From the NCBI GenBank assembly GCA_002338615.1, contig DDIS01000125.1, forward strand, positions 1 through 6,423: a DNA stretch of 6,423 nt, given 5' to 3'. This document shows positions 1 to 6,423 of this stretch, in pieces. Below the pieces are notes generated by a model, which did not search any database, had not been told where the DNA came from, and saw only the letters and a program-made list of their open reading frames with translations. Within the stretch, counting starts at the first letter, position 1. The number at the start of each line of letters is the position of its first letter. The translations under genes were made by a program, and so were the position numbers. Source of the stretch: Proteobacteria bacterium UBA1844. Lineage in GTDB: Bacteria > Pseudomonadota > Gammaproteobacteria > Steroidobacterales > Woeseiaceae.

Positions 1-1
1 C

Positions 2-88
2 GAGGAGATGCAACGCCGCCAGCTGCGAAAAGACGCGGCGAGACAGGTGCGTTACTTGCGGGGTACGACACTATGCTGCGCGCCGTAG
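2..88 (+). CDS. possible C-terminal tail of a convergent gene (partial, unrecognised)
   Basis: A plus-strand frame is open from the left edge and ends at a TAG at 86-88. It encodes 28 residues: a strongly charged, probably helical stretch (it begins [18 protein letters not shown]) followed by a short tail ending in LCCAP. About 70% of its third codon positions are G or C, which fits the GC-rich coding around it, but another plus-strand frame scores about the same over this short span. If real, it is the end of a gene that converges on gltB and overlaps its last 18 bases. I recognise no family, and 28 codons are too few to be sure that this is coding. The alternative is that 1-70 is simply untranslated sequence after gltB. 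Confidence 0.25.
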   Translation, partial: EEMQRRQLRKDAARQVRYLRGTTLCCAP

Positions 89-3000
89 TGATTCGATCAG
101 GGAACCGATTTCGGCTGCCTTCGGCTTTACAATCCAGAACTTGTGCAGGAAGCTGCGGTAGTCGTCCTGGATTCTTTCTCCCCACTCGCTGCCGGTCAGT
201 TCCACGTGCTGTGCGATGAGCGTACGCAAATGATGCAGGTGCGCTTCCATGCTTTCCGGCGTAATGCGGTGGATATCGATCAGTTCATGGTTGTAGCGAT
301 CGACAAAGTCGCGGTCGATATCCAGCACGTAGGCAAAGCCACCGGTCATGCCCGCACCGAAGTTAACGCCTGTGCGACCGAGGACCACGACCACACCGTC
401 CGTCATGTATTCACAACAATGATCGCCAGCACCTTCCACGACCGCTGTCGCACCCGAGTTTCGAACCGCGAAGCGCTCGCCTGCGGTGCCGGATGCGAAC
501 AACCGGCCACCCGTCGCGCCGTACAGGCAGGTGTTGCCAATGATGGCTGTTTCATTCGCGGCATAGCGCGCGGCGGCCGGTGGCCGGATAACGATGCGGC
601 CACCGGCCATGCCTTTGCCGACGTAGTCATTGGCGTCGCCGATCAGCGTCAGGTTCAGGCCCGCGACGTTCCAGACGCCGAAGCTTTGCCCGGCCGTACC
701 CGTCAGGTTGATTTCCAGCGGTGTATCGGCCAGGCCGTGGTTGCCATGCAAACGGGCAATCTCACCGGAAAGTCGCGCACCGATCGAGCGATTGAAATTC
801 TGTATGTCAAAGTGAAAGCGCCCACCCAACCGATCCCGAATCGCAGGCATCGTCGCCTCGACCATGGCCTCCGCCAGTTCGCCCTTGTCGAAGGGCTCGT
901 TTCTGAGGTCCGTACAAAATTGCGGCGCGCTGGCTGCGAGACCGTTGTCGGAAACAATTGCCGAAAGATCGAGCCGCTGCTGCTTCTTGCTGTGCCCCGG
1001 CTGCAGCTCGAGCAAGTCCACGCGTCCGATCAGTTCTTCCAGCGTGCGCACGCCAAGTCCCGCCATCAGCATGCGCGCCTCTTCAGCGACGAAGCGGAAG
1101 AAGTTGATGACCATTTCCGGCAGACCAATAAAATACTCGCTGCGTAACACGTCGTTCTGTGTCGCGATGCCTGTCGCACAGTTGTTCAGGTGACAGATGC
1201 GTAAATACTTGCAGCCGAGCGCCACCATCGGTGCAGTTCCGAAGCCGAAACTCTCGGCACCTAGCATCGCCGCCTTGATAACATCGAGACCCGTCTTGAG
1301 GCCGCCGTCCGTTTGCAGCCGCACCTTGTGACGCAAATCATTGGCGCGCAAAACCTGGTGCGCTTCAGAAAGACCGAGCTCCCACGGGCTACCCGCGTAC
1401 TTGACGGAACTCAAAGGGCTCGCACCCGTGCCGCCGTCGTATCCGGAAATCGTAATGAGATCGGCATAGGCTTTGACCACGCCGGCGGCGATCGTGCCAA
1501 CACCCGGCTCTGCGACCAGTTTTACTGACACCAGCGCCAGCGGGTTGACCTGTTTGAGGTCGAAAATGAGCTGCGCAAGATCTTCGATCGAATAAATATC
1601 GTGATGCGGCGGCGGTGAAATCAGGCCGACGCCGGGTTTTGCAAAACGCAGTCTCGCGATCAGGTCGTTAACCTTGTGGCCCGGTAGCTGGCCACCCTCT
1701 CCGGGCTTCGCGCCTTGAGCAATCTTGATCTGTATGACTTCGGCGTTGATCAGGTACTCGGCCGTGACGCCAAAGCGACCCGATGCCACCTGCTTGATCT
1801 TCGACACGCGCTCGGTTTTGTAGCGCGCAGGGTCTTCGCCACCTTCACCGGAATTTGAGCGCGCGCCAATACGGTTCATCGCGATCGCGAGCGCTTCGTG
1901 TGCTTCGGGGGACAGTGCGCCAAGCGACATACCGGCGCTGTCAAAACGCGGCAATATGGATTCGACCGGTTCCACCTCGTCAAGCGGAACCGCTGGACCC
2001 GCAGGTGTGATCTTCATGAGGTCGCGCAGGGTTGCAACCGGGCGCTCGTTCACCAGCTTCGCGTATTCGCCGTAGCGCGCAAAATCACCTGAACGCACTG
2101 CAGCCTGCAAGGTAGTGACAACGTCCGGGTTGTAGCAGTGGTATTCACCACCGTGCACATACTTCAACAGGCCGCCCTGCGTTACCGGCTCGCGTGGTTC
2201 CCAGGCGACTTTCGCGAGCAACTGCTGGTCTTCGTGCAGGTCCTCGAAACTCGCGCCCTTGATGCGTGATGGCGTGCCGCGGAAACAGCGCGCAACGATC
2301 TCATCGCCGAGACCCACGATCTCGAACAGCTGCGCGCCGCGATAACTCGAGATCGAAGAGATGCCCATTTTCGACATGACCTTGAACAGGCCTTTGCGCA
2401 CGCCGCGCCGGTACGCTCGCCCAAGCTGTTGTTGCTTGTCGAGATTGCCGCGCCGGCTGATATCGTACAGCGACTGGTACACGAGATAGGGATACACAGC
2501 GGTGGCGCCGTAGCCGATCAGGCAGGCGATGTGGTGCGGGTCGCGGGCAACGCCGGTTTCGACAATGATATTCGTGTCGCAACGAAGACCCGCCCCGACC
2601 AGGTGATGATGCACGGCGCCGGTTGCCAGCAGCGCGTGCACCGGCAGCTTGCCCTTTTCAATGTAGCGGTCACTCAGCATGATGAGCAGCTTGCCGGCGC
2701 GCGCGGCTTTCTCCGCCTGTGCACAAAACTGCTTGAGGGCATCGGCCAGTGGGAGTTTTTCCTCCACGTTCAGATCGATGAATTCGTGGCTGTCCTTGAA
2801 CATGTCCGGGCCGAGCAACTGGCGCAGTTTGCGTTGCGACAACACCGGTGAATTCATGATGACCTGCTCGGCGTGCTCGGGTCCGATATCGAACAGGTTG
2901 CTTTCGCGACCGATATTCGTCTGCAGGGACATGACAATACGTTCACGCAAGGAATCGATTGGCGGGTTGGTTACCTGCGCAAATTGCTGCCGAAAATAGT

Positions 3001-4522
3001 CGAACGGTGAACGCACCTTGTTCGAAAGAACTGCCATCGGCGTGTCGTCACCCATGGAACCGACCGCTTCCATTTCAGTTTTCGCGAGCACAGCCACAAC
3101 GTCGTGAATCTCTTCGCGACTCATGTTGAACATTTTCTGGTAACAACCAAGCGTCGCGGCGTCCATCGGCTCCGCCGCGGTGTGTGTGTCTACAAGATCC
3201 GACTCCAGATAGCGCACGCCGCGCTTCAGCCACTTTTTGTAAGGCGCACGCGACTTCAGGAGGTCGTGGATAGTGTCGTTATCAAGCAGCTCGCCGTTGA
3301 TGAGATCCACTGCCAGCATTTCGCCAGGGCCGAGGCGACCTTTAGTGACGACATCTTTTTCGTCGTAATCGTAGACACCGACTTCCGAGGCAATCGTGAT
3401 ATGGCGGTCGCGCGTGATCACATAGCGCGCGGGCCGCAGCCCGTTACGATCGAGACAACACGCCGCGTAGCGACCGTCAGTCAGCACTATACCGGCGGGC
3501 CCGTCCCAGGGTTCCATCTGGCAATCGTAAAACTCGTAAAATGCGCGTACGTCGGGATCGATATCGTCCACAGTTTGCCAGGCAGGCGGCAGCAGGAGAC
3601 GCATTGCCTGCAGCACGTCCATACCGCCCGCGCGCAGGATCTCGAGCATGTTGTCGAGACTGGACGAGTCGGAGCCGGTCAGTGAAATGATCGGGACAAG
3701 GTCGGATATGTCATCGAGTTTGTCGGAGCGAAAATTTTTCGCCCGTGCCTGCGCCCAGTTTCTGTTGCCCTGGATAGTATTGATTTCGCCGTTGTGTGCC
3801 AGGAAGCGAAACGGCTGCGCGAGCCGCCACTCAGGCAAGGTATTGGTCGAGAATCGCTGGTGAAACACGCAGACCGAAGACTGCAACCGCGGGTCTTTGA
3901 GGTCCGGGTAAAAGTCCGCCAGCACGCGCGGCATGATCATGCCCTTGTAGCTGATGCTCACCGAGGACAGGCTGGCGATGTAGGCATCGGTCGCGCCAAT
4001 CCGGTTTTCGGCGCGGCGACGCGCAAGAAACAGGCGTCGATTGAAACGGCCACGCGGCATGCCGTCCGTTGCATTGACGAACACCTGCTCGATCCTCGGC
4101 AAGGTACGCAATGCGAATTCGCCACAGACCTCTTTGTTCGTCGGCACAACGCGCCAACCGACGCACTCGAGCCCGATATTGGCGATTGCCTGCTCAATTT
4201 CCCGGCGCGCTGTGGCTGCCAGATCTTCGTCCTGACTCAAAAACACGGTACCGGCGGCGAAGCGCTCATTGAGTACAAAACCGAGCTCGCGCCCTACGCG
4301 GCGGAAAAACGCTTTCGGAAACTTCATCAACAAGCCGCAGCCATCGCCGGTCTTGCCATCCGCGGCGACGGCGCCCCTGTGCGTCAGGCGGGCGAGCGCG
4401 GAGATCGCCGTCTCGACCACCCAGTGACTTGGCAGGTCGTCGAGATTGGCGATCAGGCCAAAACCGCAACTGTCGCGGTCGAAGGCCGGGTCATAGAGTC
4501 CCGATGTTTTTCGTAGTGTCAT
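71..4522 (-). CDS. gltB: glutamate synthase (NADPH) large subunit
   Basis: This is the alpha subunit of glutamate synthase (GOGAT), a cytoplasmic enzyme that moves the amide nitrogen of glutamine to 2-oxoglutarate, giving two glutamates. At 1483 residues it is full length (the E. coli protein is about 1486). The domains appear in the family order. An N-terminal class II glutaminase domain spans about 19-430. Cys19 in RDSCGFG should become the N-terminal nucleophile once an 18-residue propeptide is removed, and QRFSTNT (222-228), HNGEINT (243-249) and GSDSSSLDN (283-291) match the active-site segments. A central domain lies at about 470-760. The FMN-binding synthase barrel lies at about 840-1200 and includes [14 protein letters not shown] (937-950). 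The 3Fe-4S cluster cysteines are Cys1104, Cys1110 and Cys1115 (C-x5-C-x4-C). A C-terminal glycine-rich GXGXG beta-helix covers about 1270-1400. The ATG start sits 18 codons before Cys19, as expected for a propeptide, but the AAGAGA before it is only a weak ribosome binding site. The partner gltD is not seen on either side. No key residue is missing and no frameshift is seen. Confidence 0.98.
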   Translation of the reverse strand: MTLRKTSGLYDPAFDRDSCGFGLIANLDDLPSHWVVETAISALARLTHRGAVAADGKTGDGCGLLMKFPKAFFRRVGRELGFVLNERFAAGTVFLSQDEDLAATARREIEQAIANIGLECVGWRVVPTNKEVCGEFALRTLPRIEQVFVNATDGMPRGRFNRRLFLARRRAENRIGATDAYIASLSSVSISYKGMIMPRVLADFYPDLKDPRLQSSVCVFHQRFSTNTLPEWRLAQPFRFLAHNGEINTIQGNRNWAQARAKNFRSDKLDDISDLVPIISLTGSDSSSLDNMLEILRAGGMDVLQAMRLLLPPAWQTVDDIDPDVRAFYEFYDCQMEPWDGPAGIVLTDGRYAACCLDRNGLRPARYVITRDRHITIASEVGVYDYDEKDVVTKGRLGPGEMLAVDLINGELLDNDTIHDLLKSRAPYKKWLKRGVRYLESDLVDTHTAAEPMDAATLGCYQKMFNMSREEIHDVVAVLAKTEMEAVGSMGDDTPMAVLSNKVRSPFDYFRQQFAQVTNPPIDSLRERIVMSLQTNIGRESNLFDIGPEHAEQVIMNSPVLSQRKLRQLLGPDMFKDSHEFIDLNVEEKLPLADALKQFCAQAEKAARAGKLLIMLSDRYIEKGKLPVHALLATGAVHHHLVGAGLRCDTNIIVETGVARDPHHIACLIGYGATAVYPYLVYQSLYDISRRGNLDKQQQLGRAYRRGVRKGLFKVMSKMGISSISSYRGAQLFEIVGLGDEIVARCFRGTPSRIKGASFEDLHEDQQLLAKVAWEPREPVTQGGLLKYVHGGEYHCYNPDVVTTLQAAVRSGDFARYGEYAKLVNERPVATLRDLMKITPAGPAVPLDEVEPVESILPRFDSAGMSLGALSPEAHEALAIAMNRIGARSNSGEGGEDPARYKTERVSKIKQVASGRFGVTAEYLINAEVIQIKIAQGAKPGEGGQLPGHKVNDLIARLRFAKPGVGLISPPPHHDIYSIEDLAQLIFDLKQVNPLALVSVKLVAEPGVGTIAAGVVKAYADLITISGYDGGTGASPLSSVKYAGSPWELGLSEAHQVLRANDLRHKVRLQTDGGLKTGLDVIKAAMLGAESFGFGTAPMVALGCKYLRICHLNNCATGIATQNDVLRSEYFIGLPEMVINFFRFVAEEARMLMAGLGVRTLEELIGRVDLLELQPGHSKKQQRLDLSAIVSDNGLAASAPQFCTDLRNEPFDKGELAEAMVEATMPAIRDRLGGRFHFDIQNFNRSIGARLSGEIARLHGNHGLADTPLEINLTGTAGQSFGVWNVAGLNLTLIGDANDYVGKGMAGGRIVIRPPAAARYAANETAIIGNTCLYGATGGRLFASGTAGERFAVRNSGATAVVEGAGDHCCEYMTDGVVVVLGRTGVNFGAGMTGGFAYVLDIDRDFVDRYNHELIDIHRITPESMEAHLHHLRTLIAQHVELTGSEWGERIQDDYRSFLHKFWIVKPKAAEIGSLIESLRRAA

Positions 4523-4669
4523 GCAGTCTCTTGAAGCGTGCCGCGCGCGCCTCAGTGCTGGTTTCCGTAAATTTAGAGGCGGCGCTTGCTCTGACGAGCA
4601 GACCTGGCTCAGCGCGGTCCGAGCGTATCAGTATAAAGAAGGCGTCGGAATGCTCACTATTTCAGCACT

Positions 4670-4699
4670 ATAATACGCAGGAAAACCGAGCCAGGACAA
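4670..4699 (-). promoter_or_regulatory. candidate sigma70-type promoter for gltB
   Basis: On the minus strand TTGTCC (4699-4694, 4 of 6 matches to TTGACA) is followed after 18 bases by TATTAT (4675-4670, 5 of 6 matches to TATAAT). Transcription would start near 4663, leaving a leader of about 140 nt before the gltB ATG. A second -10-like hexamer, TATACT (4635-4630), lies closer to the gene but has no credible -35 element. This is the best promoter candidate in the 262 bp gap, but it rests on motif matching alone. The long leader also contains a short hairpin (TGCTC, loop TGAC, GAGCA at 4587-4600). I see no recognisable riboswitch and no leader peptide that I can defend. Confidence 0.35.
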
Positions 4700-4784
4700 T
4701 CAGTTGCGCCAGATCGTCGCGATCAGTTCATGGGCCCGGCGACTGGTTGCGCGCGTAACTGACACGGTGGCCGGCGAATCGTTG

Positions 4785-5285
4785 TTAGCGGTAGCCAGCC
4801 GCCTGCAAGCGAACGACGCCGTCCTCACGGAAGTGTGCGGGTCGTATCGCCGGCAAATCAAAGCCCAATTCGCCCTCAAGAGCATAGGAGATTTCGCGCC
4901 GGGTTGCGTCTCGTGCCACGAACATGAGCCCTGGTGCCGTGCGAAGAAGATCGAGCTCGACGCTGATGACAAATTCCGCGTCACTACCGGCCGGGATGTG
5001 CAGTGCGCATGGCGTACTGCCGCTCGCAAAGCTCTGGCCATCGAGTTCGATCGAATACCGGATCGATTTAACGGGCAGGGGATATGCGTTCGGATTGGTC
5101 ATATCAAAGGACAAGAGGAAGGTCTGGCGACTCATGTCGAGGTGCTGCACCGCGACATTTCTGAGACTGACCCTCGGCGCGGCCGCGATATCGTCCAGTG
5201 ACGCGCACGCCAGCAACTGCATGCATGCCAGAACGATTGCGCTCTGTCGAACGATCCTGCTTTTTAGAACTGCTTTCGCGTTCAT
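4785..5285 (-). CDS. LEA14-like (LEA type 2/WHy) lipoprotein
   Basis: A small exported protein of 166 residues with an LEA type 2 (WHy) domain. The N-terminus has the form of a lipoprotein signal peptide: basic residues K4, K8, R10 and R13, a hydrophobic stretch at about 15-25, and a lipobox L-L-A-C with Cys27 as the likely lipidated residue. Cys21 is a less likely alternative because the hydrophobic core before it would be very short. The mature part carries the family's hallmarks: an NPN motif (64-66) followed by YPLPV (68-72), a YSIELDG strand (77-83), IPAG (97-100) and a VELDLL segment (109-114). This domain forms a compact beta sandwich in plant LEA14 and in bacterial and archaeal relatives. 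The bacterial role is not settled, and links to desiccation are drawn from plants. The ATG at 5285 is preferred because it yields a normal signal peptide and follows a GGGGG run. A GTG at 5327 would add 14 residues. The gene reads toward gltB but ends 262 bp before it. Confidence 0.88.
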   Translation of the reverse strand: MNAKAVLKSRIVRQSAIVLACMQLLACASLDDIAAAPRVSLRNVAVQHLDMSRQTFLLSFDMTNPNAYPLPVKSIRYSIELDGQSFASGSTPCALHIPAGSDAEFVISVELDLLRTAPGLMFVARDATRREISYALEGELGFDLPAIRPAHFREDGVVRLQAAGYR

Positions 5286-5468
5286 AGGACCCCCGTTGCC
5301 GCTCTTTCCCGCCAACCGGTGAAGCACCCCGGCTTCTGTTAAAGTTTACGGAAATCGGGCACGCGGGCACCCGGAACGGTCAATTTCGTGACGCAGTTCG
5401 CGGTTTGGCACCTATTCATTGGCTTTCGGCAGGCGTAGCCCGGGCGCTTGCGCACACGGGATCACGAT

Positions 5469-6131
5469 ATGGCAGTAAAACTACTAAGCGAGTCGGGGGA
5501 GGCAACCATCACCGACGAAGACCAGCTGCGGATCCAGGCCATCCTGATGTTCTGGTTCCGGGAACAGCAATTGAGTGCGCCACAAATTGACCGTCGCATG
5601 GATATCTGGTTTGGCGAAGATGCCGAGTTTGACAAGGAGATCGAAAAGCATTTCATGGATGATGTCGCGCTCGCATCGGATGGCAAGCTCGACTATTGGG
5701 CTGATGACCCGCATGGCCGGCTGGCCCTGATACTGCTGCTCGACCAGTTTCGTCGCAATATCTATCGCAATACCGCCAAAGCATTTGCAAAGGACAAGGC
5801 CGCACTCAAATTATGCGTGGAAGGCGCGATGGAAAAGAAGGACCGGGCACTGACGCCTATTGAGCGCGTGTTTTTCTACATGCCGCTGCAACATGCGGAG
5901 TCCCGAAAAGTACAGGCCAAGTCGCTTGCGTTGTACAACAAGCTTGCCGAGGTGGTATCACCCACTTACCAGGCAACATTCAGTACGGTCGCCCAGTTCG
6001 CCGAGTTGCACCACGACATTATCGAAAGATTCGGACGCTTCCCGCATCGCAACGGGCTTTTGAACCGCAAAAACACACCGGACGAAGACGAGTATCTCGC
6101 AGCTGAAAGCCCCAATTTCGGTCAGGGCTAG
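5469..6131 (+). CDS. DUF924 family protein
   Basis: A 220-residue protein of the DUF924 family (Pfam PF06041), which is widespread in Proteobacteria and has no established biochemical role. As I recall, solved members are all-helical with a TPR-like fold. The family's conserved blocks appear in order: FWF (28-30), DIWFG (45-49), the LDQF.RNI.R block (91-100), YMPLQHAES (137-145) and a C-terminal HHDIIERFGRFPHRN (181-195). Two positions differ from the pattern I know: the usual LDQFPRN has Arg95 in place of Pro, and the usual AILGR.ST after PHRN reads GLLNRKNT (196-203). There is no signal peptide and no membrane segment, so it is probably cytoplasmic. The ATG at 5469 is chosen because GGGA at 5458-5461 lies 7 bases before it; a TTG at 5448 would add 7 residues and has no better site. 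The gene is divergent from the lipoprotein gene and convergent with the transporter gene. It shows no clear functional link to either. Confidence 0.95.
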   Translation: MAVKLLSESGEATITDEDQLRIQAILMFWFREQQLSAPQIDRRMDIWFGEDAEFDKEIEKHFMDDVALASDGKLDYWADDPHGRLALILLLDQFRRNIYRNTAKAFAKDKAALKLCVEGAMEKKDRALTPIERVFFYMPLQHAESRKVQAKSLALYNKLAEVVSPTYQATFSTVAQFAELHHDIIERFGRFPHRNGLLNRKNTPDEDEYLAAESPNFGQG

Positions 6132-6423
6132 ACTTTTATCGGCACCAGGTGGCGGCGCGATAACCGTGCGAAGCGCCAGCCGAGAAGGATAGCGGCAACG
6201 CTAAGACCCGCGATAAAACCGGCCCAGATGTAGTTTGGTGGTAGCTCGTAAGTTACTGCCGCCATATAGGCGAGCGGAAACGCGATCACCCAGAATGCAA
6301 AGGTGTTGATGATCATCGGAAACTTCGTGTCTTTGTAGCCGCGCAGTGCGCCCGCGCCACCTATCTGCAGGCCGTCTGCTATCTGAAATATTGAAGCCAT
6401 CAGCAACAGGCTGATCGCGATAC
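6128..6423 (-). CDS. MATE family multidrug/cation antiporter, C-terminal part (5' end outside window)
   Basis: The frame runs from the right edge to a TAG at 6130-6128 and shows the last 97 residues of what is normally a protein of about 450-480 residues. The segment FQIADGLQIGGAGALRGYKD, followed by T-K-F-P-M, is the signature of the NorM/MdtK branch of MATE transporters. These inner-membrane proteins export drugs and other organic cations in exchange for sodium ions or protons. After this loop come two hydrophobic stretches that fit the last membrane helices (MIINTFAFWVIAFPLAYMAA and YIWAGFIAGLSVAAILLGW), then a short basic cytoplasmic tail (RFARLSRRHLVPIKV). The codons upstream of the first possible start within the window are open and read as part of the preceding helix, so the start lies beyond 6423. 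The substrate and coupling ion cannot be inferred from this fragment. It is convergent with the DUF924 gene, and the two overlap by four bases. Confidence 0.95.
   Translation of the reverse strand, partial: IAISLLLMASIFQIADGLQIGGAGALRGYKDTKFPMIINTFAFWVIAFPLAYMAAVTYELPPNYIWAGFIAGLSVAAILLGWRFARLSRRHLVPIKV

Noticed and set aside
14..40. Hairpin CGCCGC/GCGGCG after gltB as a terminator
   Set aside because: The stem has only 6 pairs with a 15-base loop, and no T tract follows it in either direction.
143..1147. 334-codon open frame on the plus strand inside gltB
   Set aside because: It lies wholly antisense to the conserved GltB C-terminal half (synthase and beta-helix domains). The protein has no recognisable domain and long antisense frames are common opposite GC-rich genes.
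3794..4516. 240-codon open frame on the plus strand opposite the GltB glutaminase domain
   Set aside because: It is antisense to strongly conserved active-site segments and has no family resemblance. It is a shadow of gltB.
4712..4724. Dyad GATCG-TCG-CGATC after the lipoprotein gene as a terminator
   Set aside because: It is a 5-base stem with no following T tract, and so short a dyad is expected by chance.
4704..5201. 165-codon open frame on the plus strand, downstream of a TATAAT
   Set aside because: It is mostly antisense to the LEA14-like gene, whose NPN and IPAG motifs are clear. It begins with TTG, and the TATAAT has no -35 element.
4562..5354. Shared TTTCCGTAAA in the gltB leader (plus strand) and upstream of the lipoprotein gene (minus strand)
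   Set aside because: The copies face opposite ways relative to their genes, and many shared 10-mers are expected by chance in a window of this size.
5378..5383. TTGACC on the minus strand as a -35 element for the lipoprotein gene
   Set aside because: No acceptable -10 hexamer occurs at 16-18 bases. The nearest AT-rich candidate, TAAACT (5348-5343), is 29 bases away.
5405..5424. Sigma54-like promoter before the DUF924 gene (TGGCAC at 5406-5411, then TTGGCT)
   Set aside because: The GG and GC dinucleotides are separated by 13 bases instead of the required 10, so the element should not work as a sigma54 promoter.
6136..6163. TTATCG/CGATAA inverted repeat just past the DUF924 stop
   Set aside because: It lies inside the MATE coding sequence, has a 16-base loop and no T tract, so it is not a credible terminator.

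Overview
This window looks like ordinary chromosome of a moderately GC-rich gammaproteobacterium. That assignment is an inference from the overall character of the four proteins (an NADPH-type glutamate synthase large subunit, an LEA14-like lipoprotein, a DUF924 protein and a NorM/MdtK-type MATE transporter), not from any marker gene. No RNA gene, insertion sequence, CRISPR array or phage gene is visible.

Layout. Bases 1-70 lie beyond the 3' end of gltB and hold at most the tail of a convergent plus-strand gene. Bases 71-4522 (minus strand) are a complete gltB, the large subunit of glutamate synthase. Bases 4523-4784 (262 bp) separate gltB from the next gene. They hold the best promoter candidate in the window, reading toward gltB, with a predicted leader of about 140 nt. 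Bases 4785-5285 (minus strand) encode a small LEA14-like (LEA type 2/WHy) lipoprotein. Bases 5286-5468 (183 bp) are a divergent intergenic region with no convincing promoter in either direction. Bases 5469-6131 (plus strand) encode a DUF924 family protein. From 6128 to the right edge (minus strand) runs the C-terminal part of a MATE efflux transporter. Its stop codon and the DUF924 stop codon are read from opposite strands of one CTAG palindrome.

How the genes relate. GltB makes glutamate from glutamine and 2-oxoglutarate and normally works with the small subunit GltD, which is not seen here. The other three genes have no obvious functional link to nitrogen assimilation: an envelope lipoprotein of unknown role, a conserved protein of unknown function and a cation-coupled multidrug exporter. 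The gene order shows no operon except possibly LEA14-gltB in the same direction, and the 262 bp gap with its own promoter candidate argues against co-transcription. I found no evidence of a novel system. The points of interest are small: the shared stop palindrome, the absence of gltD next to gltB within view, and possible regulatory structure in the gltB leader.
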